64,000 nucleotides of DNA from Sulfuritalea sp. (GTDB taxonomy: Bacteria > Pseudomonadota > Gammaproteobacteria > Burkholderiales > Rhodocyclaceae). The notes under the pieces are model-generated. The model was given only the letters and a program-made list of their open reading frames with translations. It made no database searches and had not been told where the DNA came from. This document shows positions 33,351-45,434 of the stretch, piece after piece. The translations under genes and the position numbers were made by a program. Position 1 is the stretch's first letter; every line of letters starts with the position of its first letter. The stretch is taken from contig JADJUP010000029.1 in NCBI GenBank assembly GCA_016716965.1, positions 62,001 to 126,000 on the forward strand, in the 5' to 3' direction.

Positions 33351-33728
33351 ATGATCGAAATCTCCCCCACCCAGCGCCGCGCCCTGCGGGCCGCCGCGCA
33401 CCATTTGAAACCCGTCGTATCCATCAGCCAGAAGGGCCTGACGCCTTCCGTGCTGGCCGAGATCGACCGTTGCCTCAAGGCCCACGAACTGATCAAGCTG
33501 CGACTCTACGGCATTGACCGGGAAGTGCGCGAGGCCCTGTTCCTCGAAATATGCAGTGCGCTCGACTGTGCCGAAGTTCAGCACATCGGCAACCTGCTGG
33601 TGCTGTGGCGCGAGAATCCCAAGGATGCCACGCCGCAAAAGTCGGCGCCGGCGGTACGGCGCAAGGCGGAACCGGCGACCAAGAAGCAGGCTGCCGCACG
33701 CAGCGAAACGCGCAGCCAAAAGCGCTAG
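33351..33728 (+). CDS. yhbY: Ribosome-associated RNA-binding protein YhbY (CRM domain)
   Basis: A 125-residue protein. Residues 1-95 form a CRM domain with LRAAAHHLKPVVSISQKGLT and the GxxG-type loop region near residue 28; it binds pre-50S ribosomal particles. The C-terminal 30 residues are a basic Ala/Lys/Arg tail that makes it longer than E. coli YhbY (97). It is divergent from rlmE and shares the four bases CTAG with the end of the convergent DUF4149 gene. Confidence 0.93.
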   Translation: MIEISPTQRRALRAAAHHLKPVVSISQKGLTPSVLAEIDRCLKAHELIKLRLYGIDREVREALFLEICSALDCAEVQHIGNLLVLWRENPKDATPQKSAPAVRRKAEPATKKQAAARSETRSQKR

Positions 33729-34189
33729 CGGCTCCTGCCGCGTTCCTGCAGCACCACCAGTGCAACTCCCAGCAGGGATTGCACCAGGTAAATCACGCTG
33801 GAAACCCCGTGCCAGGTCGCAAAACGGCTCCGCAACGCACTTTCCATGACCTGGCGTGGCAGAGCATCGGCCTTCAGCTGGGCCAGAATAGGCTGCACTC
33901 CGAAATGGCCGGCAGCGGCAAGCACCAGCATCAGCACCACAATCCAGAACACGCCGGACTGGAACGCGCGCCACCCCTTGCCGAACAGCAGGAATAGCAC
34001 CAGATAGGCACCGCAGCCCAATCCGATCCATGCCGTGTAGGAAAACATCACGCCCGCGAGGTTACCGGCAAGGCCGCGATCGGACAACTGGGCAAAAAGC
34101 ACCGGCGCGGCAAGGTAGCCGATCGCCAGCAGGCTTCCGACCCAGACAGTCACCGCGATGTTGTACAGCGCGGAGAAGAGGCCCCTCAT
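33725..34189 (-). CDS. DUF4149-family integral membrane protein
   Basis: A 154-residue inner-membrane protein with four predicted helices (about 10-30, 47-70, 78-98 and 125-146). It matches the DUF4149 pattern, including the early VWVGSLLAIGYLAAPVLFA and the TWHGVSSVIYLVQS region. The function of the family is unknown. It starts directly at the greA stop codon (no gap), so it is probably translated from the car-greA transcript. Confidence 0.8.
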   Translation of the reverse strand: MRGLFSALYNIAVTVWVGSLLAIGYLAAPVLFAQLSDRGLAGNLAGVMFSYTAWIGLGCGAYLVLFLLFGKGWRAFQSGVFWIVVLMLVLAAAGHFGVQPILAQLKADALPRQVMESALRSRFATWHGVSSVIYLVQSLLGVALVVLQERGRSR

Positions 34190-34669
34190 TCAGACGTATT
34201 TGACGTCGAGGATTTCATATTCCCGGCGTCCGCCCGGCGTCTGCACCTCGGCAACGTCGCCGGCGAATTTGCCGATCAGCGCCCGTGCCACCGGAGAATT
34301 CAGCGAAAGCATGCCGGACTTGATGTCGGCCTCGTCGTCGCCGACGATCTGGTAAGTCACGACATCGCCGCTATCCGTATCTTCCAGTTCGACCGTGGCG
34401 CCGAACACGACGCGGCCATCAGCGTCAAGCGATGCCGGATCGATGATCTGCGCATTGCCGAGCTTGCCTTCGACCTCCTTGATGCGGCCTTCAATGAAGC
34501 CCTGGCGTTCCTTGGCGGCATCGTACTCGGCGTTCTCGGAAAGATCGCCGTGGGAGCGAGCCTCGGCGATCGCCGCGATGACCGCAGGACGATCGACCGA
34601 CTTCAGGCGCTGCAGTTCCTTGCGCAACAGATCCGCTCCGCGCAGGGTAATGGGAAATTTTCCGCTCAT
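34190..34669 (-). CDS. greA: Transcription elongation factor GreA
   Basis: A 159-residue factor that stimulates RNA polymerase to cleave backtracked transcripts. The N-terminal coiled coil contains the catalytic tip GDLSENAEYDAAKERQ (acidic DLSEN), and the C-terminal FKBP-like domain ends GGRREYEILDVKYV. The ATG at 34669 gives the standard N-terminus MSGKFPITLRG; the frame opens a little further upstream. The 108 bp before it hold the homopolymer block described separately. Confidence 0.96.
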   Translation of the reverse strand: MSGKFPITLRGADLLRKELQRLKSVDRPAVIAAIAEARSHGDLSENAEYDAAKERQGFIEGRIKEVEGKLGNAQIIDPASLDADGRVVFGATVELEDTDSGDVVTYQIVGDDEADIKSGMLSLNSPVARALIGKFAGDVAEVQTPGGRREYEILDVKYV

Positions 34670-34696
34670 GCCGGCAAGTCCGCCCCAAAAAGAAGA

Positions 34697-34771
<75 letters not shown>

Positions 34772-34777
34772 CGCGCT

Positions 34778-38011
<3,234 letters not shown>

Positions 38012-38012
38012 A

Positions 38013-39143
38013 TTATTTTTGCTCCATCATGCCGATGAAGCGGTCGAACAGATAGGCCACGTCGTGCGGCCCCGGGCTCGCTTCAGGATGGCCCTGGAAG
38101 CAGAACGCCGGCCGGTCGGTCCAGGCCATGCCCTGCAGGCTGCCGTCGAATAGCGAGACATGGGTGACTTTGACGTTTGCCGGGAGGGTCGCCGGGTCTG
38201 CGGCGAAGCCGTGGTTCTGGCTGGTGATAAGCACCTGGCCGGACTCAAGGTCCTTTACCGGATGATTGGCGCCGTGATGGCCGAACTTCATTTTCAGGGT
38301 CTTGCCGCCAGCAGCGAGTGCCATCAGCTGGTGGCCAAGGCAGATGCCGAAGGTTGGCAACTTCCTGTCGAGGAAGACCCGAATCGCCGCGACGGCGTAA
38401 TCGCAGGGCTCCGGGTCTCCGGGACCGTTGGAAAGGAAGATGCCGTCGGGCTGCAGTGCCAACACCTCTTCAGCGGAGGTTCGCGCCGGCACCACCGTAA
38501 GGCGGCAGCCACGCGACGCCAACATCCGCAGGATGTTGCGCTTGACGCCGAAATCATAGGCCACGACATGGAAACGGGGATTTTCCGGGGCGCTGAAACC
38601 GGCGCCGAGTTTCCATTCGCCTTCACTCCAGGCGTAGGGCTTTGCCACGCTTACCACCTGCGCCAGGTCCATGCCGGCCAGACCGGGAAAAGCGCGTGCC
38701 TGGGCCACCGCCGCATCGGCATCGAGCTTGTCGCCCGCCATCAGGCAACCGGCCTGGGCGCCCTTTTCGCGCAGGATGCGGGTCAGCTTGCGTGTGTCGA
38801 TGTCGGCCAGTCCAAGCACGTTCTCCGCTCGCAGGTAGGCATCCAGGGTCTGTTCGCTGCGAAAATTCGACGCCAGCAAGGGCAGGTCACGGATCACCAG
38901 CCCGGCGGCATGAATGCGCGATGCTTCGCAATCCTCGCGATTGACGCCGTAGTTGCCGATGTGGGGATAGGTCAGGGTGACGATCTGCCGCGAATACGAG
39001 GGGTCCGTGAGGATCTCCTGGTAGCCGGTCAGCGCAGTGTTGAACACCACTTCGCCGACGCTGCTGCCGCTCGCACCGATACCTTTGCCGTGAAACACCG
39101 TTCCGTCGGCCAGGGCAAGAAGGGCAGGCGGAAAGTGAGGCAC
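38013..39143 (-). CDS. carA: Carbamoyl-phosphate synthase small subunit (glutaminase)
   Basis: A 376-residue amidotransferase subunit. The catalytic Cys is in TFGICLGHQLMALA near residue 262, with His/Glu in QGHPEASPGPHD. The N-terminal CPSase domain begins ALLALADGTVFHGKGIG. I chose the GTG at 39143 because GGGAG lies 7 nt upstream and the conserved sequence starts there. In-frame ATGs further upstream would add an unrelated segment. It begins the carA-carB(-greA) unit. Confidence 0.95.
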   Translation of the reverse strand: MPHFPPALLALADGTVFHGKGIGASGSSVGEVVFNTALTGYQEILTDPSYSRQIVTLTYPHIGNYGVNREDCEASRIHAAGLVIRDLPLLASNFRSEQTLDAYLRAENVLGLADIDTRKLTRILREKGAQAGCLMAGDKLDADAAVAQARAFPGLAGMDLAQVVSVAKPYAWSEGEWKLGAGFSAPENPRFHVVAYDFGVKRNILRMLASRGCRLTVVPARTSAEEVLALQPDGIFLSNGPGDPEPCDYAVAAIRVFLDRKLPTFGICLGHQLMALAAGGKTLKMKFGHHGANHPVKDLESGQVLITSQNHGFAADPATLPANVKVTHVSLFDGSLQGMAWTDRPAFCFQGHPEASPGPHDVAYLFDRFIGMMEQK

Positions 39144-39283
39144 GATGAGGCTCCCGGAACAAGGCAATGCGGCGATCGGAACCGGACACCGCATGTTTCT
39201 CATGGCGCCCGGCAAACCTTCGAATTATAGCCCCATTACGTCACTTGTCGCAACGCGACGCGGCCTTCTCGCGTCGCTTTGGG

Positions 39284-40093
39284 CTACTCCTTCAGGCCCA
39301 GTACGTCCTGCATGTCGAACAGGCCATGTTCGCGCCCGCTCATGAACCGCCCTGCGCGCAGCGCGCCCTGTGCATAAGGCATGCGACCGGCCGATTTGTG
39401 GGTGATCTCGATGCGCTCGCCGATGCCGGCGAAGAGGACGGTATGGTCGCCGATGATGTCGCCACCGCGGATGGTCGAAAATCCGATCTGCGTTGCCGGA
39501 CGCTCACCAGTGTGTCCTTCGCGGCCGTACACCGCGCACTGGTCCAGATCGCGACCCAGTGCGGCGGCCACCACTTCACCCATGCGCAGGGCCGTGCCGG
39601 ACGGTGCATCGACCTTGTGCCGATGGTGCGCCTCAATGACCTCTACGTCATAGCCCTCGTTGAGAATGCGCGCTGCAACGTCGAGCAGGCGGAATACCGC
39701 ATTGACGCCGACCGCCATGTTCGGTGCGAATACGACGGGAATCGAGCGCGACGCTTCGGCGATCGCCGCCTTGCCTTCAGCCGTGAAACCCGTGGTGCCG
39801 ATCACCAGGCTGACCTTGTGGCGCTTGCAGGCCTGGAGATGCAGCAGCGTACCCTCAGGACGGGTGAAGTCGATCAGGCAGTCGGACACCGCCAGCGCGG
39901 CATCGATATCGGCCGTGATCGCGATGCCGCAGGGCGCGCCGACCAGTTCGCCGGCGTCCTTGCCGATGAAGGGGCTGCTGGCGTGTTCCAGCGCAGCGGC
40001 GAGCGTGGCGCCCGAATCCTGCTGGATGGCTTCGATCAGGGTGCGACCCATGCGTCCGGAACTCCCGGCGACGGCGTAGCGAATCTTTTCCAT
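39284..40093 (-). CDS. dapB: 4-hydroxy-tetrahydrodipicolinate reductase
   Basis: A 269-residue enzyme of the lysine and meso-diaminopimelate pathway. The NAD(P)H-binding GSSGRMG is at residues 10-16 and the catalytic EAHHRHKVDAPSGTA motif is near residue 155. Length is standard (E. coli 273). It lies 3 nt after bamE. The 140 bp between its stop codon and carA hold no gene and no clear promoter. Confidence 0.97.
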   Translation of the reverse strand: MEKIRYAVAGSSGRMGRTLIEAIQQDSGATLAAALEHASSPFIGKDAGELVGAPCGIAITADIDAALAVSDCLIDFTRPEGTLLHLQACKRHKVSLVIGTTGFTAEGKAAIAEASRSIPVVFAPNMAVGVNAVFRLLDVAARILNEGYDVEVIEAHHRHKVDAPSGTALRMGEVVAAALGRDLDQCAVYGREGHTGERPATQIGFSTIRGGDIIGDHTVLFAGIGERIEITHKSAGRMPYAQGALRAGRFMSGREHGLFDMQDVLGLKE

Positions 40094-40096
40094 GGC

Positions 40097-40519
40097 TTAC
40101 TTCTTCTCGGGCGCCGCGGCGCCGGCCGCAGCGGGCGCAGGAATGTCGATGACCTGGGCCGCCGGCTTGGGCGCCGCGGCCTGCGCTCCATCATCGGCGA
40201 CCACGTCGCCGGTGACCCGTGTCAGCTTGTTGTTCTGGAAAAACACGGTCAGGATGCGCTGCTGCACCTCGCCCTGCCCGGGCCGCAAGCGATACACGTA
40301 GTCCCAGCGATCGACATGGAACATGTCGGCCAGCGGCGGCGAGCCGAGGATGAAGCGCACCTGCTCGCGGGTCAGGCCCGGCTTCAGTTGTGCCACCATC
40401 TCCTGGGTGACCAGATTGCCCTGCCGCACGTCGATGCGATAGGGGGAAAGCACGTTGGTGATCTGCGGCGTACTGGAACAGGCAGCAAGAAATGGCAGCA
40501 GCAGGAAAATTCGCTTCAT
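40097..40519 (-). CDS. bamE: Outer membrane protein assembly factor BamE (SmpA/OmlA lipoprotein)
   Basis: A 140-residue outer-membrane lipoprotein of the BAM complex. The signal peptide MKRIFLLLPFLAACSS has a clear lipobox with Cys at residue 15. The mature domain has the BamE features NVLSPYRIDVRQGN, MVAQLKPGLTREQVRFILGSP and WDYVYRLRPG. The C-terminal 35 residues are an Ala/Pro-rich extension. The ATG at 40519 is preferred because it starts the signal peptide. It is divergent from fur, a common arrangement. Confidence 0.94.
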   Translation of the reverse strand: MKRIFLLLPFLAACSSTPQITNVLSPYRIDVRQGNLVTQEMVAQLKPGLTREQVRFILGSPPLADMFHVDRWDYVYRLRPGQGEVQQRILTVFFQNNKLTRVTGDVVADDGAQAAAPKPAAQVIDIPAPAAAGAAAPEKK

Positions 40520-40660
40520 CGGGAGAATCCGGAAAAACCGCGGGTCGTTGGTGGCCATCGTTGCTTGCTGGCCGCAATGTCGGCCGGATGCATTTTCGCC
40601 ATCGGCCCGCGAAAACTATATCATAGCGGGCCACTCGGCCCAGCGCTGCGCGTCCCGCCA

Positions 40661-41110
40661 ATGACCCATCCCGACGACCTCAAGAACATCGGCCTCAAGG
40701 CAACCTACCCGCGCCTGAAGATACTCGACCTCTTCCACAAGCTGCAGGATGAAGGTTCGCCGCGTCACGTCACCGCCGAGGACGTCTACCGCCACCTGCT
40801 GGCTGACGGACTCGACATCGGCCTTGCCACCGTCTACCGTGTCCTCACCCAGTTCGAGCAGGCAGGCCTGTTGCAGCGCCACCATTTTGAATCCGGCAAG
40901 TCGATTTTCGAACTGAACGAAGGCAAGCACCACGACCATCTGGTCTGTCTGCAATGCGGCAGGGTGGAGGAATTCTTCGACGCGGCGATCGAAAAGCGGC
41001 AGCACAAGATCGCTGAGGAACGCGGGTTCGTCATGCGCGAACATGCGCTCTACCTTTATGTCGAGTGCAACAAGCCAGACTGTCCCGACCGCAGGAAGCA
41101 CAACACCTGA
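40661..41110 (+). CDS. fur: Ferric uptake regulator Fur
   Basis: A 149-residue metal-dependent repressor (E. coli 148). The winged-helix part contains GLKATYPRLKILDLF and the recognition helix IGLATVYRVLTQFEQAGL. The metal sites are the HHDHLVCLQCGRVEEF region (CxxC) and the C-terminal YLYVECNKPDC. An AT-rich element (CTATATCAT) lies about 45 nt upstream, but I find no convincing Fur box. The next gene downstream is a GDT1-family, probable manganese transporter. Confidence 0.97.
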   Translation: MTHPDDLKNIGLKATYPRLKILDLFHKLQDEGSPRHVTAEDVYRHLLADGLDIGLATVYRVLTQFEQAGLLQRHHFESGKSIFELNEGKHHDHLVCLQCGRVEEFFDAAIEKRQHKIAEERGFVMREHALYLYVECNKPDCPDRRKHNT

Positions 41111-41202
41111 CGGCTGACGGTTGCCCTCATCGAACGACCGCGTGGCATGCGCGGCGACCTTCGATCCACGCATCGCATTGCACCTCCAAGATTCACGCCC
41201 CC

Positions 41203-41775
41203 ATGGAAGCCTTCCTCACCTCCACCACGCTGGTCGCGGTCGCCGAAATCGGCGACAAGACCCAGTTGCTGTCCTTTGTCCTCGCCGCCCGCCTGCGCAA
41301 GCCATGGGCCATCATTGCCGGCATCTTCGTCGCGACCGTGCTCAACCACGCACTGGCCGGCTCGGTCGGCGTCTGGCTGGCGCAACTTATCGCGCCGCAA
41401 TGGCTACCATGGATCACCGGCGCCGTCTTCATCGCCTTTGGCCTGTGGGCGCTGCATCCGGATTCGCTCGACGAGGATCCAAAAATCCACCCCGCCGGCG
41501 CTTTCGTCACCACCACCATCGCCTTCTTCATCGCCGAGATGGGCGACAAGACGCAGTTCGCCACGGTGGCTCTGGGCGCGCAGTTCCAGGGAGCGCTGGT
41601 CGCCGTGGTGCTGGGCACCACGCTGGGCATGATGCTGGCCAACGTGCCGGCCGTGATCATCGGGGAAAAATTGGCGAAACGCCTGCCGCTGAACCTGATC
41701 CGCTGGATTGCCGCGGGCGTGTTCATCGCCACCGGCGTAGTAACCATGCTCGGCGCGCCGGCCTTGCCGAACTAG
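41203..41775 (+). CDS. TMEM165/GDT1-family membrane protein, probable Mn2+ exporter
   Basis: A 190-residue membrane protein with six predicted helices in two homologous halves. Each half carries the family motif E-x-G-D-K-T: VAEIGDKTQLLS near residue 14 and IAEMGDKTQFATVA near residue 115. Family members export manganese in bacteria or move Mn/Ca in eukaryotes. The ATG at 41203 starts directly before the first motif. It lies 92 nt after fur, and its stop codon shares CTAG with the convergent recN. Confidence 0.88.
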   Translation: MEAFLTSTTLVAVAEIGDKTQLLSFVLAARLRKPWAIIAGIFVATVLNHALAGSVGVWLAQLIAPQWLPWITGAVFIAFGLWALHPDSLDEDPKIHPAGAFVTTTIAFFIAEMGDKTQFATVALGAQFQGALVAVVLGTTLGMMLANVPAVIIGEKLAKRLPLNLIRWIAAGVFIATGVVTMLGAPALPN

Positions 41776-43424
41776 GCCAAGCCGAGCATTTCCGCCGCGT
41801 GGCGGCGCGTGGTATCGGTGATCTTCTCGCCGCCGAGCATGCGCGCGATCTCGCCGACGCGGGCTTCACCGTCGAGCACATGAACCGCCGAGGTCGTCGC
41901 GCCGTCGCGCGTCTGCTTGGCGATTGACCATTGCCAGTCGGCTTGCGCCGCCACCTGCGGCAGATGCGTCACGCACAGCACCTGCCGGCTGCGCCCCAAC
42001 TCGCGCAGCATGCGGCCAACGATCTCGGCGACACGTCCGCCGATGCCGACGTCGACTTCGTCAAATATCAATGTTCCGGCCGGATTGGCCTGGCTGGCGA
42101 TCACCTGCAGCGCGAGTCCGATGCGCGACAGTTCGCCGCCGGAAGCGACCTTGGCCAGCGCACGCAAGGGCTGTCCGGCGTTGGCAGCGACCAGGAATTC
42201 GACGCCTTCGAGCCCGCTGGAGGCGCCGTCCGGCAGGGCTTCGAGGGCGATCTCGAAACGCCCGCCGGCCATCGCCAGTTCCTGCATGCCGGCGGTGACC
42301 GCCTTGGCCAGTGCCTTGGCGGCTTTCGCGCGCAGCGCCGAGAGTTGCTTCGCAACGGTACGAAACGCCGTCTCGGTGCGACGCTCGCGTTCGGCCAGCG
42401 CTTCGGGGTCGGCACGCAGCGTCAGCTCGGCGAGGCGGGATTGCAGGCGCATCAAAAGATCGGGAAGTTCCTCCGGCGTGACGCGGTGCTTGCGCGCCAT
42501 CTGCGTCACCGCATCGATGCGGTTGTCCAGTTCGCCCAGGCGCGCCGGATCGAGTTCCAGGCGATCCTGGTAACGCCGTAGCGCCAGCGCCGACTCTTCG
42601 AGCTGGATCAGCGCGCCTTCGAACAGTTGCGCCGCTTCCCCCAGCGCAGGGTCGAAGGCCGTCAATTGCGCGAGCCGCGCGCCGGCATGCTGCAGCGAGG
42701 GCAGGCTCGCCGCCTCGCCGTCCTCGAGTCCCGCCAGCGCGGCGCCGACGCCGTCGAGCAATTCCTTGGCATTGCCCAGCCGGCGCTGTTCCTGCTCGGT
42801 TTCCAGCCAGCCGTCCGCATCGAAGCCCAGCGCCAGCAGTTCCTTCACCTGCCAGTCGAGCAGTTCACGTTCGCGCTGCGTCGCCTCGACATCCTTTTCG
42901 GCGGCCTGTCGCGCCTCGCGCGCCACACGCCATGCGGACCAGGCCACGGCGACATCCTTCGCCAGCGCCTGCGCTCCGGCGTGGGTGTCGAGCAGGCTGC
43001 GCTGGGCGTCGGCGCGCAACAGGGAATGGTGCGCATTCTGGCCGTGGATGTCCGCCAGGAAATCTGCCACCTCGCGCAACTGCCCGAGCGTCGCCGCGGC
43101 GCCGTTGATGTAGGCACGCGAGCGGCCGGCGCTATCGATCACGCGGCGCAGCAGGCAGGCATCGCTGTCGTAATCGCTGCGCTGCAGCCACGCCTGCAGC
43201 GCGCCGTCGGGCGCGACGTCGAACTCCGCGGAAATTTCGGCGCGTTCGGCGCCGCTACGCACCACGGCGGCATCGGCGCGCTCGCCCAGCGCCAGCGACA
43301 GCGCATCGACCAGGATCGACTTGCCGGCGCCGGTCTCGCCCGTGAGGGCGCCGAAGCCCGCATTGAATTCGAGTTCGAGCCGGTCGACGATGACGAAGTC
43401 GCGAATGATCAGGCGCAGGAGCAT
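41772..43424 (-). CDS. recN: DNA repair protein RecN
   Basis: A 550-residue SMC-like ATPase involved in double-strand break repair. Walker A is GETGAGKSILVDAL near residue 31, the coiled-coil arms span about 160-360, and the C-terminal ABC signature ASGGELSRIGLAL precedes Walker B TLIFDEVDVGIGG. A copy of the 25-bp dispersed repeat is embedded in the coiled coil (42575-42599, encoding EESALALRR). It starts 3 nt after nadK. Confidence 0.95.
   Translation of the reverse strand: MLLRLIIRDFVIVDRLELEFNAGFGALTGETGAGKSILVDALSLALGERADAAVVRSGAERAEISAEFDVAPDGALQAWLQRSDYDSDACLLRRVIDSAGRSRAYINGAAATLGQLREVADFLADIHGQNAHHSLLRADAQRSLLDTHAGAQALAKDVAVAWSAWRVAREARQAAEKDVEATQRERELLDWQVKELLALGFDADGWLETEQEQRRLGNAKELLDGVGAALAGLEDGEAASLPSLQHAGARLAQLTAFDPALGEAAQLFEGALIQLEESALALRRYQDRLELDPARLGELDNRIDAVTQMARKHRVTPEELPDLLMRLQSRLAELTLRADPEALAERERRTETAFRTVAKQLSALRAKAAKALAKAVTAGMQELAMAGGRFEIALEALPDGASSGLEGVEFLVAANAGQPLRALAKVASGGELSRIGLALQVIASQANPAGTLIFDEVDVGIGGRVAEIVGRMLRELGRSRQVLCVTHLPQVAAQADWQWSIAKQTRDGATTSAVHVLDGEARVGEIARMLGGEKITDTTRRHAAEMLGLA
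42575..42599 (+). repeat. 25-bp dispersed repeat, copy 5 (inside recN)
   Basis: This plus-strand copy begins GCCGTAGCGCC and ends GCGCCGACTCTTC, differing from the intergenic copies at two positions. It lies antisense within the recN coiled-coil region and keeps that frame open. Confidence 0.6.
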
Positions 43425-43427
43425 GGA

Positions 43428-44306
43428 TCAGTGACGGGGAGTGGCGCTCCAGTGGAGCTTCTCGCGCAGCATCGCGAAATAGCTGTAGCCCGGCGGATGC
43501 AGCAGGGTGACGCCGTGGCTGGAGCGGCGCATGCGCACCACGTCGCCGGCGCGCGCGTCGAATCGCGTCTGGCCGTCGAAATGCACCCGCGCATCGTGCG
43601 GCGGCGGCAGGGTGATGTCGATCGTGCTGCTGTCGCTGACAGTGATCGGCCGGTTCGACAGGGCATGCGGGCACAGGGGCACGATGGCGATGCCCGGCAC
43701 CGAGGGATGCAGGATCGGGCCGTTTGCGGAAAGCGCGTAGGCGGTCGAACCGGTGGGCGTTGAAACGATAAGGCCATCGGCACGCAGAACGTGGATCAGT
43801 TCGGCATCGACCTTGACTTCGAGTTCGATCATGCGCCCGAGCTCGCCCTTGTTGACCACCACGTCGTTCAGCGCGAGGGTCTGGTACGCCGCCTCGCCGT
43901 CGCGCAGGACTTCGCTGTTGAGCAGGAACCGGCGCTCTCTCGAAAACCTGCCTTCGAGCAGGGCGGTGATGCTCTCTATCATTCCGTCCAGCGCAATGTC
44001 GGTCATGAAGCCGAGCCGGCCCTGGTTGATACCGACCAGCGGCACATCGAAACGTGCCAGCTGCCGCGCCGCATTGAGCATGGTGCCGTCGCCGCCGAGG
44101 ATGACCGCGAGTTCGGCGCGCTCGCCGATCTTCTCGTAGCCGGCCACCAGGTAGCCATTGGCGCCAACCGCACCCGCGGTGGCCTCCTCCAGCAACACCT
44201 CGACACCGCGCCGGCTGAGGAATCCGGCCAACTCGAGCAGGGATGCGGCGATCTCGCGGCTCTGGTACTTGCCAATCAGCGCGACGGTGCGAAATGCGTT
44301 GTTCAT
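43428..44306 (-). CDS. nadK: NAD kinase
   Basis: A 292-residue kinase (same length as E. coli) that makes NADP from NAD. The family motif GGDGTMLNAAR lies near residue 71, followed by GINQGRLGFMTD and the TPTGSTAYALSANGPI motif near residue 175. It sits upstream of recN, the conserved pairing in many proteobacteria, and is divergent from hrcA. Confidence 0.97.
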   Translation of the reverse strand: MNNAFRTVALIGKYQSREIAASLLELAGFLSRRGVEVLLEEATAGAVGANGYLVAGYEKIGERAELAVILGGDGTMLNAARQLARFDVPLVGINQGRLGFMTDIALDGMIESITALLEGRFSRERRFLLNSEVLRDGEAAYQTLALNDVVVNKGELGRMIELEVKVDAELIHVLRADGLIVSTPTGSTAYALSANGPILHPSVPGIAIVPLCPHALSNRPITVSDSSTIDITLPPPHDARVHFDGQTRFDARAGDVVRMRRSSHGVTLLHPPGYSYFAMLREKLHWSATPRH

Positions 44307-44414
44307 GCCGACGATTAAACCATATCAGCGGACCGAAGGCAGGCGATGGCGGGCAGATTTTCACCCTGCGGGCTCGGCGGTCGGTTGCCGCCCGAAACGG
44401 CTAGAATCGCCGTC

Positions 44415-45434
44415 ATGCTCGACTACCGCGCACAAACCCTGCTCAAGACCCTCATCGAACGCTACATTGCGGAAGGTCAGCCGGTCGGCTCGCGCACACT
44501 GTCCAAATACTCGGGACTCGAGCTGTCCCCGGCGACCATTCGCAACGTGATGTCCGACCTGGAAGAGATGGGCTTCATCGCCAGCCCGCATACCTCGGCC
44601 GGGCGCGTGCCGACGGCGCTGGGCTACCGGCTCTTCGTCGACTCCCTGCTTACCGTCAAGCCGCTGCAAAGCTCCGAACTCTCGGAAATCAAGGGAGCGA
44701 TCCAACCCGACCAGCCGCAGCTGGTGATCAGCCATGCCTCCCAGCTCCTTTCGCAGCTCACGGCGTTTGCCGGCATCGTGGTCGCGCCGCGCCGCCAACA
44801 GCCGCGCATCCGCCAGATCGAATTCCTCAGCCTGTCCGACAAGCGCGTGCTGCTGATCATCGTCACCGCCGACGGCGACGTGCAGAACCGCATCCTGTTC
44901 ACCCAGCGCAACTACAGCCCTTCGGAACTGGTCGAGGCTGCCAACTACCTGAACCAGAACTGCCTCGGCCTCGACTTCGACCAGGTGCGCGCGCGCGTCG
45001 TCGAAGAACTGCGCCAATTGCGCGCCGATATGTCGGAGCTGATGACGGCCGCGCTGGATGCCGGCAACCAGGCGATTTCCGACACATCGACGCAGTACGT
45101 CATCAGCGGCGAGAAGAACCTGCTTGACGTTGAGGACCTCTCGTCCAACATGACGCGCCTGCGGCGCCTGTTCGACCTGTTCGAGCAGCGCACCGGGCTG
45201 GCCCAGCTTCTGGAACTGTCGAGCCGCGCCGAGGGCGTGCAGGTTTTCATCGGCGGGGAATCGGGCATCGCTCCGCTCGACGAATGTTCGGTAGTCGCCG
45301 CGCCCTACGAAGTCGATGGCCAGATCGTCGGCACCATCGGCGTCATCGGCCCGACGCGCATGGCCTATGAGCGCGTGATCCCGATTGTCGACATCACCGC
45401 AAAGCTGCTCACCTCCGCCCTTTCTGCTCCCTGA
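44415..45434 (+). CDS. hrcA: Heat-inducible transcription repressor HrcA
   Basis: A 339-residue repressor that binds CIRCE elements and is tuned by GroEL. The N-terminal winged helix has PVGSRTLSKYSGLELSPATIRN and DLEEMGFIASPHTSAGRVPT. The GAF-like middle domain and the C-terminal GPTRMAYERVIPIVD are intact. The stop codon overlaps the hemH ATG (TGATG). No CIRCE is seen in this window, so its targets, probably groESL, are elsewhere. Confidence 0.96.
   Translation: MLDYRAQTLLKTLIERYIAEGQPVGSRTLSKYSGLELSPATIRNVMSDLEEMGFIASPHTSAGRVPTALGYRLFVDSLLTVKPLQSSELSEIKGAIQPDQPQLVISHASQLLSQLTAFAGIVVAPRRQQPRIRQIEFLSLSDKRVLLIIVTADGDVQNRILFTQRNYSPSELVEAANYLNQNCLGLDFDQVRARVVEELRQLRADMSELMTAALDAGNQAISDTSTQYVISGEKNLLDVEDLSSNMTRLRRLFDLFEQRTGLAQLLELSSRAEGVQVFIGGESGIAPLDECSVVAAPYEVDGQIVGTIGVIGPTRMAYERVIPIVDITAKLLTSALSAP

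Noticed and set aside
39167..40660. A long plus-strand open frame continuous with fur
   Set aside because: It runs antisense through dapB and bamE; only the part from 40661 is conserved Fur.
41111..41202. yybP-ykoY manganese riboswitch before the GDT1 gene
   Set aside because: The 92-nt gap lacks the conserved riboswitch core and is short for one.
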